Assembly: GCF_006385705.1 (NCBI RefSeq)
Contig: NZ_VFRQ01000006.1
Location: 62,001-126,000, forward strand
Length of the DNA: 64,000 nt
Direction of reading: 5' to 3'
From: Pontibacter mangrovi
Lineage (GTDB): Bacteria > Bacteroidota > Bacteroidia > Cytophagales > Hymenobacteraceae
Shown here: piece after piece, positions 34,299-42,926 of the stretch
Position numbering within the stretch: the stretch's first letter is position 1
Layout of the letters: every line of letters begins with the position of its first letter
Notes under the pieces: generated by a model
Database searches by the model: none
What the model saw: the letters and a program-made list of their open reading frames with translations, nothing else
What the model was told of the DNA's origin: nothing
Translations under genes and position numbers: made by a program

Positions 34299-36830
34299 CT
34301 ATTTTATACTTGATTCGGCTGCGCTGCCGGACGCATTATTTTTACCCAGCGAGATCAGGTTGGCAAACAAGCGGTAAGCGCCCGGCACGCCCGCTGGCAG
34401 CTCCCTGAAAAACGAGTATCCCGTGTAGATAAAGTTACCCTCGCCATAGGGTGCCACCAGCAGACCTCCGTCGCGGGCAGGCTCTCCGGGGTCGTTAGAT
34501 GAAAGGATAGGCGTGAATTCCTCTGCCCACTCGCTTGGGAAGTATAAGCCCCGCTCCTGCACCCATCCCTCAAAATCCTTTTTGGTAATTTTATTCGGTG
34601 TGTTAAGCACCGGATGACTGGGGGCGAGCAAGCGCACCTCGGCCTCCTCCACCGTCACGCGGTCGCGGCTGAGTTGGAGCGGGTAAGGCGCGAGCCGGGG
34701 CACCTGCAGGCTGTGGTTGGTGTTATACTGCACGATCAGGTTGCCACCCTGCTTGACGTAGTCCAGCAGCACCGGCTGGTAAAAGCGCATGCGGTCCACA
34801 GTGTTATAAGCCCGTACGCCCAGAATCACGGCATCGAACTGCCGCAGGTAGCTCAGGCGCATGTCATTGTCCTGCAGCAGGGTTACCTGGTAGCCAATCT
34901 GCTGCAGGCTGGCCGGGATGTCATCGCCGGCCCCCATCAGGTAGGCTACTTTGTCGCCCCGCTTCTGCAGGTCCAGCTTTACGATGCGGGCGGTGGCTTC
35001 CGGAAAGGTAACCTGTGCGGGAATATGGCTGTAGCGGATCTCGCTTAGGCCTTTGGTGTACGCCTTGCCCTCCACGGTAGCTACGGCTTTTAACTGGGCA
35101 TCCTGCTGCTTTTTAGGCGGGTATACCATAAAATTTACACGCTGCTCGGCTCCTTTGGCAGCCAGCTCAAAGGGCACGGCGGACGGTTCGGTTCGCCAGC
35201 CCTTCGGTAACTCCAGCTTCAGCTCTCCTGCCACGTTCTGCTTGCCTGCCTTTACCAGCACCTGCACCTGTTTCGGCTCGCCGTTGGCAAACATGTATAC
35301 CTGCTCTTTGAGGTTCACAAACACGGGCGGCGTTACCACAAACGGCCTGTATACTTCGCCTTCCACCGGGTCGGTGCGCTTGTACACCACCGGCACGGTT
35401 ACCTGCAGCGGCTCGCCAGCCACTTGCAAGGCAAAGGTGGCCTGTGCCGCCGGCGCGTTTTCGGGCCTCCCCACTTGCTGCTGGTCCGCTACCGCAAACA
35501 TGCCCAGACTGCCCTGCTTGCGCAGCCAGTACGGCTGCGAATAGGCCATGCGCTGCGGCAGCGTTTGGCTGGTGCCATAGGTGAGGGGCTCATTGTTTTT
35601 CAGGGTATAGCCAAGCGTGGTGTCAGCCGAGGCGAAGCTATAGCCAACGCGCTGCAACAGTACAGGCGTGGCAGACCGGTTAATGGCCTCTACCTGTAGG
35701 CGCACGCTTTGGCCGGGGGCAGCGGCATAGTCGCTGGCCGTTACTTCTAAGTATAAACCCATGCTCTCGAGCAGCACGTCCTGCAGTTCTTCCAGCTTCA
35801 CGCGCTTCCAATAACTGTCAGGCAGTTTTTCCAGTTCTTTTTTAGCGGCAACCAGGGTGGGCACCACGGCGGCAGGAGCGGTTGGGTTAAAACCCTGGAT
35901 GGCCTCCCGGATAAGCTGCTGCACTTTCTCAGCGCCTTTCACACGGCCCCAGGTGGTGTTCACGTCTTCAAAGAGCTCCTGCCGCGCCTTCTCCCCTGCC
36001 GTATGCTGCAGATACTCTATACTTGTTCCGCGTGAGCCGCTGGCCCCAAAGCCCTGGCTTTTGTGCATGCTGCGGCTCTCAGCGGCTATCTCGCCATAAG
36101 ACTTGCCCAGCAGCGGGTTGTAGCCTCCCACATCCATCTTCATCAGTTCTTTGCCATACTTCTCAAACTCCTCCTGGCTTGCAAAAGACCACACGCCGGT
36201 GTTCCAGAGCAGGCGCTTGGGCTGCCACACCGCTACATACTGCAGCTGCTCGGCAAAGCGCTTGGGGTCTGCGGCTGCCTTAAAAGCCTCTTCGGCCAGT
36301 ATGGCCGAAGCCGTGTGATGGCCATGGCCGGCGCGCTCATCCGGCGGGAAACGGGTGATCATCACGTCAGGCCTGAACTTGCGGATCGTCCATACCATGT
36401 CGGCCAGCACCTGCTCCCGGTCCCAGATGGTGAAGGTTTCCTCCGGGTTTTTAGAGTAGCCGAAGTCGTTGGCGCGGGTAAAGAACTGGTGGCCGCCATC
36501 GGTGCGGCGGGCCTGCAACAGCTCCTGCGTGCGGATGATGCCCAGGCCCTCGCGTATCTCCGGCCCGATCAGGTTCTGCCCACCGTCGCCCCGCGTGATG
36601 GCCAGGTAACCGGTATTGTACAGCCCCTCATTAGCCAAGTAGGCGATCAGACGGGTGTTCTCATCATCGGGGTGCGCGGCCACGTAGAGCACCGAGCCCA
36701 GCACGTTCAGCTTCTGCAGGTCCTGCAGCACCTTGGCCGCAGAAGCCTGCGCCGGCGCCTGTGCGTGTAAAATAGGCAGGCGCCACAGCAGTAGCAGCGC
36801 CAGGAACAGTATAGGATAGGTTTTCTTCAT
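34299..36830 (-). CDS. Large secreted PIG-L family deacetylase
   Basis: 843 residues with a signal peptide ending near LHAQA (about residue 24). The PIG-L/LmbE deacetylase domain occupies about 42-300, with zinc-binding AHPDDE at 52-57 and a downstream GHGHHTAS near 168-175. Such domains remove acetyl groups from N-acetylated sugars. About 500 further residues follow: a beta-rich region (about 370-620) and a C-terminal DJ-1/GATase-like region near 640-840 (VILGVRAYNTVDRMR, GGNLIVQYNTNHS). It would be periplasmic or surface-exposed. It lies 82 bases upstream of the small helix protein/SSS pair and may act with it in amino-sugar use. Confidence 0.87.
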   Translation of the reverse strand: MKKTYPILFLALLLLWRLPILHAQAPAQASAAKVLQDLQKLNVLGSVLYVAAHPDDENTRLIAYLANEGLYNTGYLAITRGDGGQNLIGPEIREGLGIIRTQELLQARRTDGGHQFFTRANDFGYSKNPEETFTIWDREQVLADMVWTIRKFRPDVMITRFPPDERAGHGHHTASAILAEEAFKAAADPKRFAEQLQYVAVWQPKRLLWNTGVWSFASQEEFEKYGKELMKMDVGGYNPLLGKSYGEIAAESRSMHKSQGFGASGSRGTSIEYLQHTAGEKARQELFEDVNTTWGRVKGAEKVQQLIREAIQGFNPTAPAAVVPTLVAAKKELEKLPDSYWKRVKLEELQDVLLESMGLYLEVTASDYAAAPGQSVRLQVEAINRSATPVLLQRVGYSFASADTTLGYTLKNNEPLTYGTSQTLPQRMAYSQPYWLRKQGSLGMFAVADQQQVGRPENAPAAQATFALQVAGEPLQVTVPVVYKRTDPVEGEVYRPFVVTPPVFVNLKEQVYMFANGEPKQVQVLVKAGKQNVAGELKLELPKGWRTEPSAVPFELAAKGAEQRVNFMVYPPKKQQDAQLKAVATVEGKAYTKGLSEIRYSHIPAQVTFPEATARIVKLDLQKRGDKVAYLMGAGDDIPASLQQIGYQVTLLQDNDMRLSYLRQFDAVILGVRAYNTVDRMRFYQPVLLDYVKQGGNLIVQYNTNHSLQVPRLAPYPLQLSRDRVTVEEAEVRLLAPSHPVLNTPNKITKKDFEGWVQERGLYFPSEWAEEFTPILSSNDPGEPARDGGLLVAPYGEGNFIYTGYSFFRELPAGVPGAYRLFANLISLGKNNASGSAAESSIK

Positions 36831-37190
36831 AGGTATAGGTTTCCTGGCAGAATACCAGGCATGTTTAAACCATCGTCTCTGTAAAGCTACACAATTCTAT
36901 GGATGGATAACAGCCCGGGCCGATGCGCGGTTGCCGTAAACCAAATCAGTTTCTGCTTCTTTTTAATAACAGGGGGCGCTACCTTTGCGCGACAGGCCTG
37001 TTTTATACTTTAAATCAAAAAAATCACGAAAAAAGTATAGGATATAAATAGCACCTTTACTATATTCGCTTATACTTTAGGGCAGCAAGCTTTCATATAT
37101 ACGATTTGTACAATGCAACTTGCCTGCCGGCTGCCCGTTAGAAAGCAGCAAAGCATTTAGCTGACGTTTCATTAAAACCTTAAAGCGCCT
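36831..37190. other. Divergent intergenic region with a cluster of three AAGTATA motifs
   Basis: 360 bases between the PIG-L gene (minus) and the gene at 37191 (plus). The right part is AT-rich and contains TATACTT at 37004-37010, AAGTATA at 37033-37039 and TATACTT at 37071-37077, spaced about 29 and 38 bases apart. I see no gene. Both promoters probably lie here. Confidence 0.6.
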
Positions 37191-37889
37191 ATGCCTGGCC
37201 AACGAGAAAGCAACATCAATGACTTCGCTTTTGACTATCTGTGCAGTCATTACACCACTAATTTCGGTGCCAAGCATCTGCTGGTGGAAAAAGCTGTTTA
37301 TACCAGGCAGGGGCACGCGGCCGACGGGTTATTTTCTTTTAAGAAAGAAGAAGATGGCCCTTTTGTTGCCGCCCTGCATACGGCAAATTCGTCTAAAATA
37401 GCTGCCGCACTAACCCGCTACAAGAAAAAAGGCCTTGGCATCACGCGCTTTTTATCGGCCGGGCTGGTGCTGGTGCTTACCGGGCTGGCCGTATGGCAAC
37501 TGCTGGGCCAGCTGGTAACCGGCGCTGTGGCGGCCGTGGCCGTGGCAGCGCTCACCTTCGTGGTACATACCTACCTGGAAAGAAAATACCACTTCAGCAA
37601 AATCACCTCCTATCTCAACGAGTTGAAGCGCCTGCCCGCCAACGAGCAGTGGCTGGGCATTTCAGTAAGCAGTCTTACGTTTAGGCACAACCCCCTGGCC
37701 AAGCACCTGCTGTCGGTTTGTGAGCGACGCGGCATAGGGGTTATTACCGTAGGCAAGCGCGCCAAAGTGGTGCTGATGCAAGAGCCGCGCACGCTTTCCT
37801 GCCGTGGCGGTGACTTCCTCTCCCACTACCAATCCGGAGACCGCATCCGTAAAACGTTAACAGGAGACAACGTACTGCGCGTGGCGTAA
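37191..37889 (+). CDS. Membrane protein of unknown function with soluble flanking domains
   Basis: 232 residues. The N-terminal 75 are soluble. Two adjacent hydrophobic helices (about 85-101 and 104-125) form a hairpin in the middle. The C-terminal 105 residues are soluble and basic, with a beta-strand pattern (GIGVITVGKRAKVVLMQEP) and a conserved-looking pair of cysteines near 176 and 203. There is a loose similarity to PD-(D/E)xK nuclease-like membrane proteins (a DGLFSFKK strand before VAALHTANS), but the catalytic lysine context is not convincing. I do not assign a function. Confidence 0.65.
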   Translation: MPGQRESNINDFAFDYLCSHYTTNFGAKHLLVEKAVYTRQGHAADGLFSFKKEEDGPFVAALHTANSSKIAAALTRYKKKGLGITRFLSAGLVLVLTGLAVWQLLGQLVTGAVAAVAVAALTFVVHTYLERKYHFSKITSYLNELKRLPANEQWLGISVSSLTFRHNPLAKHLLSVCERRGIGVITVGKRAKVVLMQEPRTLSCRGGDFLSHYQSGDRIRKTLTGDNVLRVA

Positions 37890-37990
37890 GCTGCGGCCCG
37901 CACCATACGGCCCCTACCGGGCTATGGAAACTTTAGCGCTTTTCTTTAGTACACATGGCTATACATTCCCTGTAACTAAACCGAAAAGCT

Positions 37991-38074
37991 ATGACATTCT
38001 TTCTTTTAATCGCACTTGTAATCGTCATTATCATAGGAGTGATCTGGTTTAACTCCAAAACGCCGAAGCGCTAG
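37991..38074 (+). CDS. 27-residue single-helix membrane protein
   Basis: A short frame ATG...TAG encoding 27 residues: MTFFLLIALVIVIIIGVIWF followed by the polar tail NSKTPKR. The whole N-terminal part is one hydrophobic helix and the tail is positive, as expected for a helix held with its C-terminus in the cytoplasm. It lies 101 bases after the preceding gene and 7 bases before the DUF2461 gene. Its codons are more AT-rich than its neighbours', which hydrophobic residues partly explain. Frame, position and topology favour a real small protein, but it needs comparison with relatives. Confidence 0.6.
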   Translation: MTFFLLIALVIVIIIGVIWFNSKTPKR

Positions 38075-38081
38075 CGCCAGC

Positions 38082-38750
38082 ATGAACGTACGCCTTGTGC
38101 TGGACTTTCTGAGCCTGCTGCAGCAGCACAACAGCAAAGCCTGGATGGATGAGCACCGGGAGGAGTATCTGCTGGCAAAGGCCCATTTTGTAGAGATGGT
38201 GGCCTACCTGATCGAAGCCCTGCAGCAGACGGACGCATCGCTGCTGGGGGTAACGCCGCAGGAATGCCTGTTCAGGATAAACAAAAACGACTTTTCCAGG
38301 AAAGGCGAAGCGCCCTACAAAGGGTATTTAGGGGCGGGCATCTCGGCCGGCGGCCGCCACTCGCCGTTTGCCAACTATGTGTTCGCGCTGGAGCCGGGCG
38401 GCATGTCCCGGATTGGGGGCGGCATACGGAAACCAGGCACCAAACGGCTGGAGCTGATTCGGGAAGAGATAGACTATAACCCCGGCCAGTTGCAGCAGGT
38501 GCTGGATGAGCCTTTGTTTAAGGCCACATTCGGAACCTTTAGGGGCGAGAGGACAAGGCAAGGACCGCGTGGCTACGATAAGCTGCACCCTGAGCTGGAG
38601 CTGCTTCGCTCTAAAGGATTTCAGGTGATGCACTACTTCAGCGATGAGGAAGTATGCGCGCCAGGTTTTATAGATAGGCTAGTGCCGATGCTGCGCCAGG
38701 TAAAGCCGCTCCATGACTTTCTGAACAACGCCATAACCGAACCTATATGA
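38082..38750 (+). CDS. DUF2461 domain protein
   Basis: 222 residues that match the DUF2461/TIGR02453 family along their full length. N-terminal LLQQHNSKAWMDEHREEYLLAK (about 10-31) is followed by RINKNDFSRKGEAPYKGYLGAGIS (near 64-87), then a GGGIRKPGTKRLELIREEID segment. The family is cytoplasmic and of unknown function. Its end overlaps the start of the next gene by 4 bases (ATGA), so the lipoprotein downstream is translationally coupled. The 27-residue membrane protein lies just upstream. Confidence 0.93.
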   Translation: MNVRLVLDFLSLLQQHNSKAWMDEHREEYLLAKAHFVEMVAYLIEALQQTDASLLGVTPQECLFRINKNDFSRKGEAPYKGYLGAGISAGGRHSPFANYVFALEPGGMSRIGGGIRKPGTKRLELIREEIDYNPGQLQQVLDEPLFKATFGTFRGERTRQGPRGYDKLHPELELLRSKGFQVMHYFSDEEVCAPGFIDRLVPMLRQVKPLHDFLNNAITEPI

Positions 38751-39121
38751 AAAACCTGCCCCTGACCTTATGCTGCCTGCTGCTGGCCATCAGCTTTGTA
38801 TCCTGCCGGCAGGAACCCAAACGCATGCCCGACACACTGCCTGATGTGTATGGGTACATCACCGATATTAAGCGCACGGCCAGCAATGGCAAGGGGGCCG
38901 AGATCGTGATAGCCGTACGTGCCCTGGAGGGTGTAGAGGCCACTTATGCCGACGCGAGCATAAAGATTGACAAGCACACGCTTGTGGAGGATGAGTCAGG
39001 GGAGCGCTTTGCGCTGGAGAGGCTGCGGGAAGGGCAGCAGGTGCAGGCATGGTTTAATGGGGATGTGCTCGCCACCCAGCCCGTACAGGGTACAGCCATT
39101 GCCATGCGCATCTCTCACTAA
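38747..39121 (+). CDS. Small lipoprotein, possible OB-fold (DUF3221-like)
   Basis: 124 residues with a lipoprotein signal peptide ending FVSC (cysteine about residue 20). The mature part has five or six predicted beta strands: VYGYITDIKRT, AEIVIAVRAL, ASIKIDKHTLV, QVQAWFNGDVLATQPVQGTAIAMRI. This recalls the small OB-fold lipoproteins grouped as DUF3221, but I cannot confirm that. It probably faces the periplasm or cell surface. It is coupled to the DUF2461 gene by a 4-base overlap. Confidence 0.78.
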   Translation: MKNLPLTLCCLLLAISFVSCRQEPKRMPDTLPDVYGYITDIKRTASNGKGAEIVIAVRALEGVEATYADASIKIDKHTLVEDESGERFALERLREGQQVQAWFNGDVLATQPVQGTAIAMRISH

Positions 39122-39253
39122 CTAAGTATAAATATAACTTTGTCAATATAGAGTAAAAATATATTTACGCATACATCGCCTTCCGGAGGAAAAGATCGTA
39201 AAAGGATGCTGATAGGAGCGTCTCCTGCGTTACTTACGGTTTATTTAACCTAC

Positions 39254-39733
39254 ATGAAGGCACCACTCTATAAAAAAGACTACAGCGATGCCATTGCAGC
39301 CTGGCCAAAGTCAGTACAGTTGCGGAATATCAACGGCAGCGTATTTTCCACACTTATTTCGCACCCCGACTATATAGAATCGAAGTGGAACGGCCACATA
39401 ACCGCAGGCGACGTGATTACCACAGCCAACGTATACCTCGACCTGATGCAGACCCACAAATGCCCGGGCAAGCTGCTAAACGACAAGACAACCGTCACCG
39501 GCGACTGGTCTGAAGCAAACGACTGGCTGGAGTTTGAGTGGCTTCCGTTGGCCATCCAGAGTGGGCTGCAATACATCGCCCACATTTATTCCAGCAATAT
39601 GTTCAGCCGGCTTTCTGCCCGCGACCTATACTTGCGCATAAACCCGCGCGTGGGCATGCAGAACTTTAACAACCGGGAAGAAGGCCTTGCCTGGCTGCTT
39701 TCTCAGCCCATGAAGGTGGCCAGAAGCGCTTAG
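39254..39733 (+). CDS. Conserved hypothetical protein, STAS/SpoIIAA-like
   Basis: About 159 residues from the ATG at 39254 (MKAPLYKKDYSDAI). A start at 39206 would add 16 residues and cannot be excluded. The segment IESKWNGHITAGDVITTANVYLDLMQTHKCPGKLLND (about 36-72), then WLEFEWLPLAIQSGLQYIAHIYS, follows the strand-helix pattern of small STAS-like proteins common in Hymenobacteraceae. There is no signal peptide or membrane helix. The function is unknown. It stands alone, with the gap before it (39122-39253) AT-rich and holding an AAGTATA copy. Confidence 0.7.
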   Translation: MKAPLYKKDYSDAIAAWPKSVQLRNINGSVFSTLISHPDYIESKWNGHITAGDVITTANVYLDLMQTHKCPGKLLNDKTTVTGDWSEANDWLEFEWLPLAIQSGLQYIAHIYSSNMFSRLSARDLYLRINPRVGMQNFNNREEGLAWLLSQPMKVARSA

Positions 39734-39744
39734 CGCGCCTGCCC

Positions 39745-39939
39745 TTACTGGGCAAGCGCTACAGGGGCCTCCGCTGTAATTTCCACGGTGTCCAGCATCA
39801 CGTCCAGCACGGGCTCTTCGGGCACATCGGCGGTTTCTACTAAAACAAGCGTTTCCTTTGGCTGCGGCACCTGATACGACTCCTGCACTGCTAAACCAAA
39901 ACCAAACATAGAGGCGGCGATAAGAACAAGGATTTTCAT
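39745..39939 (-). CDS. Small secreted acidic protein
   Basis: 64 residues from the ATG at 39939. A hydrophobic signal-like N-terminus (MKILVLIAASMFGFGLAVQ) is followed by a very acidic mature part rich in V, E, P and D (VETADVPEEPVLDVMLDTVEITAEAP). No cysteine is present. Similar tiny exported proteins are frequent in Bacteroidota and have no known function. The longer open frame reaching 40218 has no family support and would remove the signal peptide. It is divergent from the APC permease gene; the 270 bases between are AT-rich. Confidence 0.65.
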   Translation of the reverse strand: MKILVLIAASMFGFGLAVQESYQVPQPKETLVLVETADVPEEPVLDVMLDTVEITAEAPVALAQ

Positions 39940-40209
39940 AGTAGTAAGATTTAAATGGTGATTAATTTTCTTTTGCAAACTTACTCTATAGTACTGTGTA
40001 ATACAAAGTACTGTTGCATAAAACACTACCCTATTATACCAACAACCATTTTTTGTCCGTGAACCGGCCTCTGGCCTGGATAAACACCTGCACACCGGCT
40101 TTGCCCCCAGAAAGCCCTCTGAAAAAATCACTCCTCCCGAAAAAATCATGCACGGCACCGCTACAGGAGAGCACTGAAAAGCCTTACCTTTGGGACCTAC
40201 TTCATACGA

Positions 40210-41688
40210 ATGCAGCATCCTACTACAACATCCAGCGCCTCTGAGGAAGAGGCAGCCGGTAAAACGGCCTTCAAGCGCGAGATCACGCTCTTCGACGCCA
40301 TCATGATCGTGACAGGCGGCATGATCGGCTCGGGCATCTTTATCGTTTCGGCCGATATTTCCCGCACCGTCGTCAGCCCGGGCTACATGCTGCTGGTCTG
40401 GCTCATCTCCGGCTTTTTAACCATGGTGGGCGCCATCAGCTATGGCGAGCTCTCCTCTATGTTCCCCAATGTGGGCGGCCAATACGTGTACCTGAAAGAG
40501 GCTTTTAACAAAATGGTGGCCTTTCTGTATGGCTGGACGCTGTTTCTGGTGATACAGACCGGTGTGATCGCCGCCGTGGGGGTGGCCTTTGCGCGCTTTA
40601 CCGGCGTGCTCATCCCCTGGTTCAGCGAGGATAACGTGCTGCTGCAAGTGGCGGGGCTCCGGTTCACCTCCGTGCAGCTGCTCTCCATCGTCAGCATCAT
40701 CTTCCTGACCTACATGAACTCGAAAGGCGTGAAAAGCGGCAAGCTGATCCAGAACATCTTTGGCAGCACCAAGCTCATCGCCTTGTTCGGCCTTATACTT
40801 TTCGGGCTGCTGTTTGGCGTAAACGACACGGCCATTGCCGCCAACTTCTCTGATTTCTGGGGGCCAAGCGGGGCTTCCGCTGCGGTTCCCACGGGCACAG
40901 CGCTGGTATCGGCACTGGGTATGGCCATGGTGGGCGCCCTCTTTTCCGCCGATTCCTGGAACAACATCGGCTTTTCAGGGGATGAGATCGTGAACCCCAA
41001 GCGCACCATCGTGCTCAGTATGGTCATAGGCTCGGCCATTGTCATGGGCATTTACATGCTGATGAACATCGTGTACCTGTTGGTGCTGCCCATGCACGGC
41101 TCCCCGGAGGCCACCACGGTGATGGGGCAGGGCATCACCTTTGCCGACAACGACCGCGTGGCTGCCGCTGTGGCCGAGGCCATTGGCGGTTACAAGGCCA
41201 CCGTGGCCATTGCCATCCTGATCATGATCTCCACTTTTAGCTGTAACAACGGCGCCATTCTTTCCGGGGCGCGGGTATACTATGCTATTGCCAAAGATGG
41301 CCTGTTTTTCGAGAAACTGGGCCGACTGAACAAGAACGGCGTGCCGGCGGCGGCGCTGTGGGGGCAGTGCCTCTGGGCCTGCCTGCTCTGCCTTACCGGC
41401 ACCTACGGCGACCTGCTGGACTACGTGGTTTTTGCTGTGATGCTGTTCTACATCCTGACCATTATCGGGGTGTTTGTGCTGCGCAAAAAGCGCCCGGACC
41501 TGCCGCGCCCCTACAAAACCTTCGGCTATCCGCTGCTGCCTGCCCTGTACGTGCTGCTCTCCTCGGCCATCTGCCTTATCCTACTTATCTACAAACCGCT
41601 TTTCACCTGGCCGGGCCTGATCATCGTGGCCCTGGGCATCCCGGTGTATTACCTTTTCGGCAACAGGTTCAGGAAAGAGAAAGTATAA
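40210..41688 (+). CDS. APC family amino acid permease
   Basis: A 492-residue inner-membrane transporter with about 12 helices. The APC signature in the first helix is IMIVTGGMIGSGIFIVSADI (about 31-50). GWTLFLVIQTG and the GALFSADSWNNIGFSGDE segment (about 240-258) also match amino acid/LAT-like permeases. It most resembles Bacteroidota amino acid permeases of the SLC7-like type. The exact amino acid is unknown. It is a single gene, ended by a good terminator. Confidence 0.92.
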   Translation: MQHPTTTSSASEEEAAGKTAFKREITLFDAIMIVTGGMIGSGIFIVSADISRTVVSPGYMLLVWLISGFLTMVGAISYGELSSMFPNVGGQYVYLKEAFNKMVAFLYGWTLFLVIQTGVIAAVGVAFARFTGVLIPWFSEDNVLLQVAGLRFTSVQLLSIVSIIFLTYMNSKGVKSGKLIQNIFGSTKLIALFGLILFGLLFGVNDTAIAANFSDFWGPSGASAAVPTGTALVSALGMAMVGALFSADSWNNIGFSGDEIVNPKRTIVLSMVIGSAIVMGIYMLMNIVYLLVLPMHGSPEATTVMGQGITFADNDRVAAAVAEAIGGYKATVAIAILIMISTFSCNNGAILSGARVYYAIAKDGLFFEKLGRLNKNGVPAAALWGQCLWACLLCLTGTYGDLLDYVVFAVMLFYILTIIGVFVLRKKRPDLPRPYKTFGYPLLPALYVLLSSAICLILLIYKPLFTWPGLIIVALGIPVYYLFGNRFRKEKV

Positions 41689-41709
41689 CTCAACCGCTAA
41701 ACTAAAAGG

Positions 41710-41740
41710 AAAGCCTGCACATCACGTGGCAGGCTTTTTC
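41710..41740 (+). terminator. Intrinsic terminator after the APC permease gene
   Basis: The 9-bp stem AAAGCCTGC/GCAGGCTTT (41710-41718 with 41729-41737) is followed by T residues. Confidence 0.85.
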
Positions 41741-41821
41741 TTTGGCCCTGTGCCTGAAACCGCACCTTACATAACGCTGACTGGGCAGGCACGTAGTACA
41801 AAGCGAAAAAAACATACAGCT

Positions 41822-42385
41822 ATGGAGCACAAAGAGCAAGGGATACCGCCCGGGTGGAGTTACAATCCGGCATCGTGGGGCCAGCGGCTGCCCATTGTAG
41901 TGGCAGCAATTGTGGGTTTTGGCATTGCCACCTACCTGGCCCTGTTCCAGCTAAAAGTATTTGATACGGTTTGGGACCCATTTTTCGGGGACGGGAGCCG
42001 GAAGATCCTCACTTCCAAAACTTCGCAGATACTCCCGATTCCGGATGCTGCGCTGGGTGCGCTTGGCTATTTGGTAGATGCCCTGGCCGGCGTGATCGGG
42101 GGGGTGCGCAGGTGGCGCACCATGCCCTGGATCGTGATCGTGTTTGGGCTGGCCGTTGGGCCGCTGGGCTTTATCAGTGTGCTGCTGGTCGTGCTGCAGC
42201 CGGTGCTGTACGACGCCTGGTGTACGCTTTGCCTGGCCTCTGCCGCCATTTCAGTGGTGATGATCGGCCCTGCCATGGACGAGATGCTGGCCAGCCTGCA
42301 GTACATGAGACGCGTAAAAGATGCCAGGGTATCGCTGTGGAAAGCGTTCTGGGGATACAAGGAAGTTCAGGGAAAGGTGATCTAA
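41822..42385 (+). CDS. Vitamin K epoxide reductase-like membrane protein
   Basis: 187 residues from the ATG at 41822. There are four hydrophobic helices at about 24-42, 76-95, 103-126 and 140-152. The active-site CxxC is present as WCTLC (134-137) at the start of the last helix, as in VKOR, and PIPDAALGALGYL (72-84) matches the usual GIPxAxxGL motif. However, the first loop (about 52-70) has serine and threonine but no cysteine where VKOR enzymes carry the shuttle pair. It may act with another thiol protein or not be a reductase. The SPW-repeat gene follows 10 bases later. Confidence 0.8.
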   Translation: MEHKEQGIPPGWSYNPASWGQRLPIVVAAIVGFGIATYLALFQLKVFDTVWDPFFGDGSRKILTSKTSQILPIPDAALGALGYLVDALAGVIGGVRRWRTMPWIVIVFGLAVGPLGFISVLLVVLQPVLYDAWCTLCLASAAISVVMIGPAMDEMLASLQYMRRVKDARVSLWKAFWGYKEVQGKVI

Positions 42386-42395
42386 CGATAAAACT

Positions 42396-42797
42396 ATGTG
42401 GGCACAAATAATCAACGCGATATTGGGTATCTGGCTGATGGCCTCTGCCACCATACTGGGCTATGCCGATGCCAAGACCATCACCGACAACCAGCATATT
42501 GTAGGGCCTGTCATTGCCAGTTTTGCCATCATTTCATGGTGGGAAGCCACGCGTGCGGTGCGCCTCTACAATGTGCTGCCTGCCGCCTGGCTGCTGCTGG
42601 CCCCCTTCGTGCTGGGCTACGACAACGCCACGGCCACTATCAACAACATGGCGGTGGGCGCACTGGTGCTGGGGCTAAGCTTTGTGAAGGGTAAAGTGGA
42701 AGGCACCTACGGCGGCGGCTGGGCCTCACTCTGGAAAAAAGATAGCCTGCACGCCCGGGAAGCGCTAAAAACGCCCCGCACTGATCTGGAGAAATAG
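42396..42797 (+). CDS. SPW-repeat membrane protein
   Basis: 133 residues with four hydrophobic helices. It has the SPW-family pattern: a first repeat around NAILGIWLMASATILGY (about 8-24), then HIVGPVIASFAIISWWEATRAVRLYN and a second repeat WLLLAPFVLGYDNATATINNMAVGALVLGLS (about 65-95). A soluble, charged C-terminus follows. The family has no known function and often sits beside VKOR-like or DUF genes in Bacteroidota. It lies 10 bases after the VKOR-like gene, so the two are probably one operon. Confidence 0.85.
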   Translation: MWAQIINAILGIWLMASATILGYADAKTITDNQHIVGPVIASFAIISWWEATRAVRLYNVLPAAWLLLAPFVLGYDNATATINNMAVGALVLGLSFVKGKVEGTYGGGWASLWKKDSLHAREALKTPRTDLEK

Positions 42798-42926
42798 CTC
42801 CTCCTACGTTGAAGACAGCTTCACAGGCCTATTCTAATCCGGCACCCGGCATCCATCGGATTTATACTTTCAGTCTCCCTGTTTTCTCATCCAAAACAAG
42901 TATCTTTCTGTTCGTACAAGTATACC

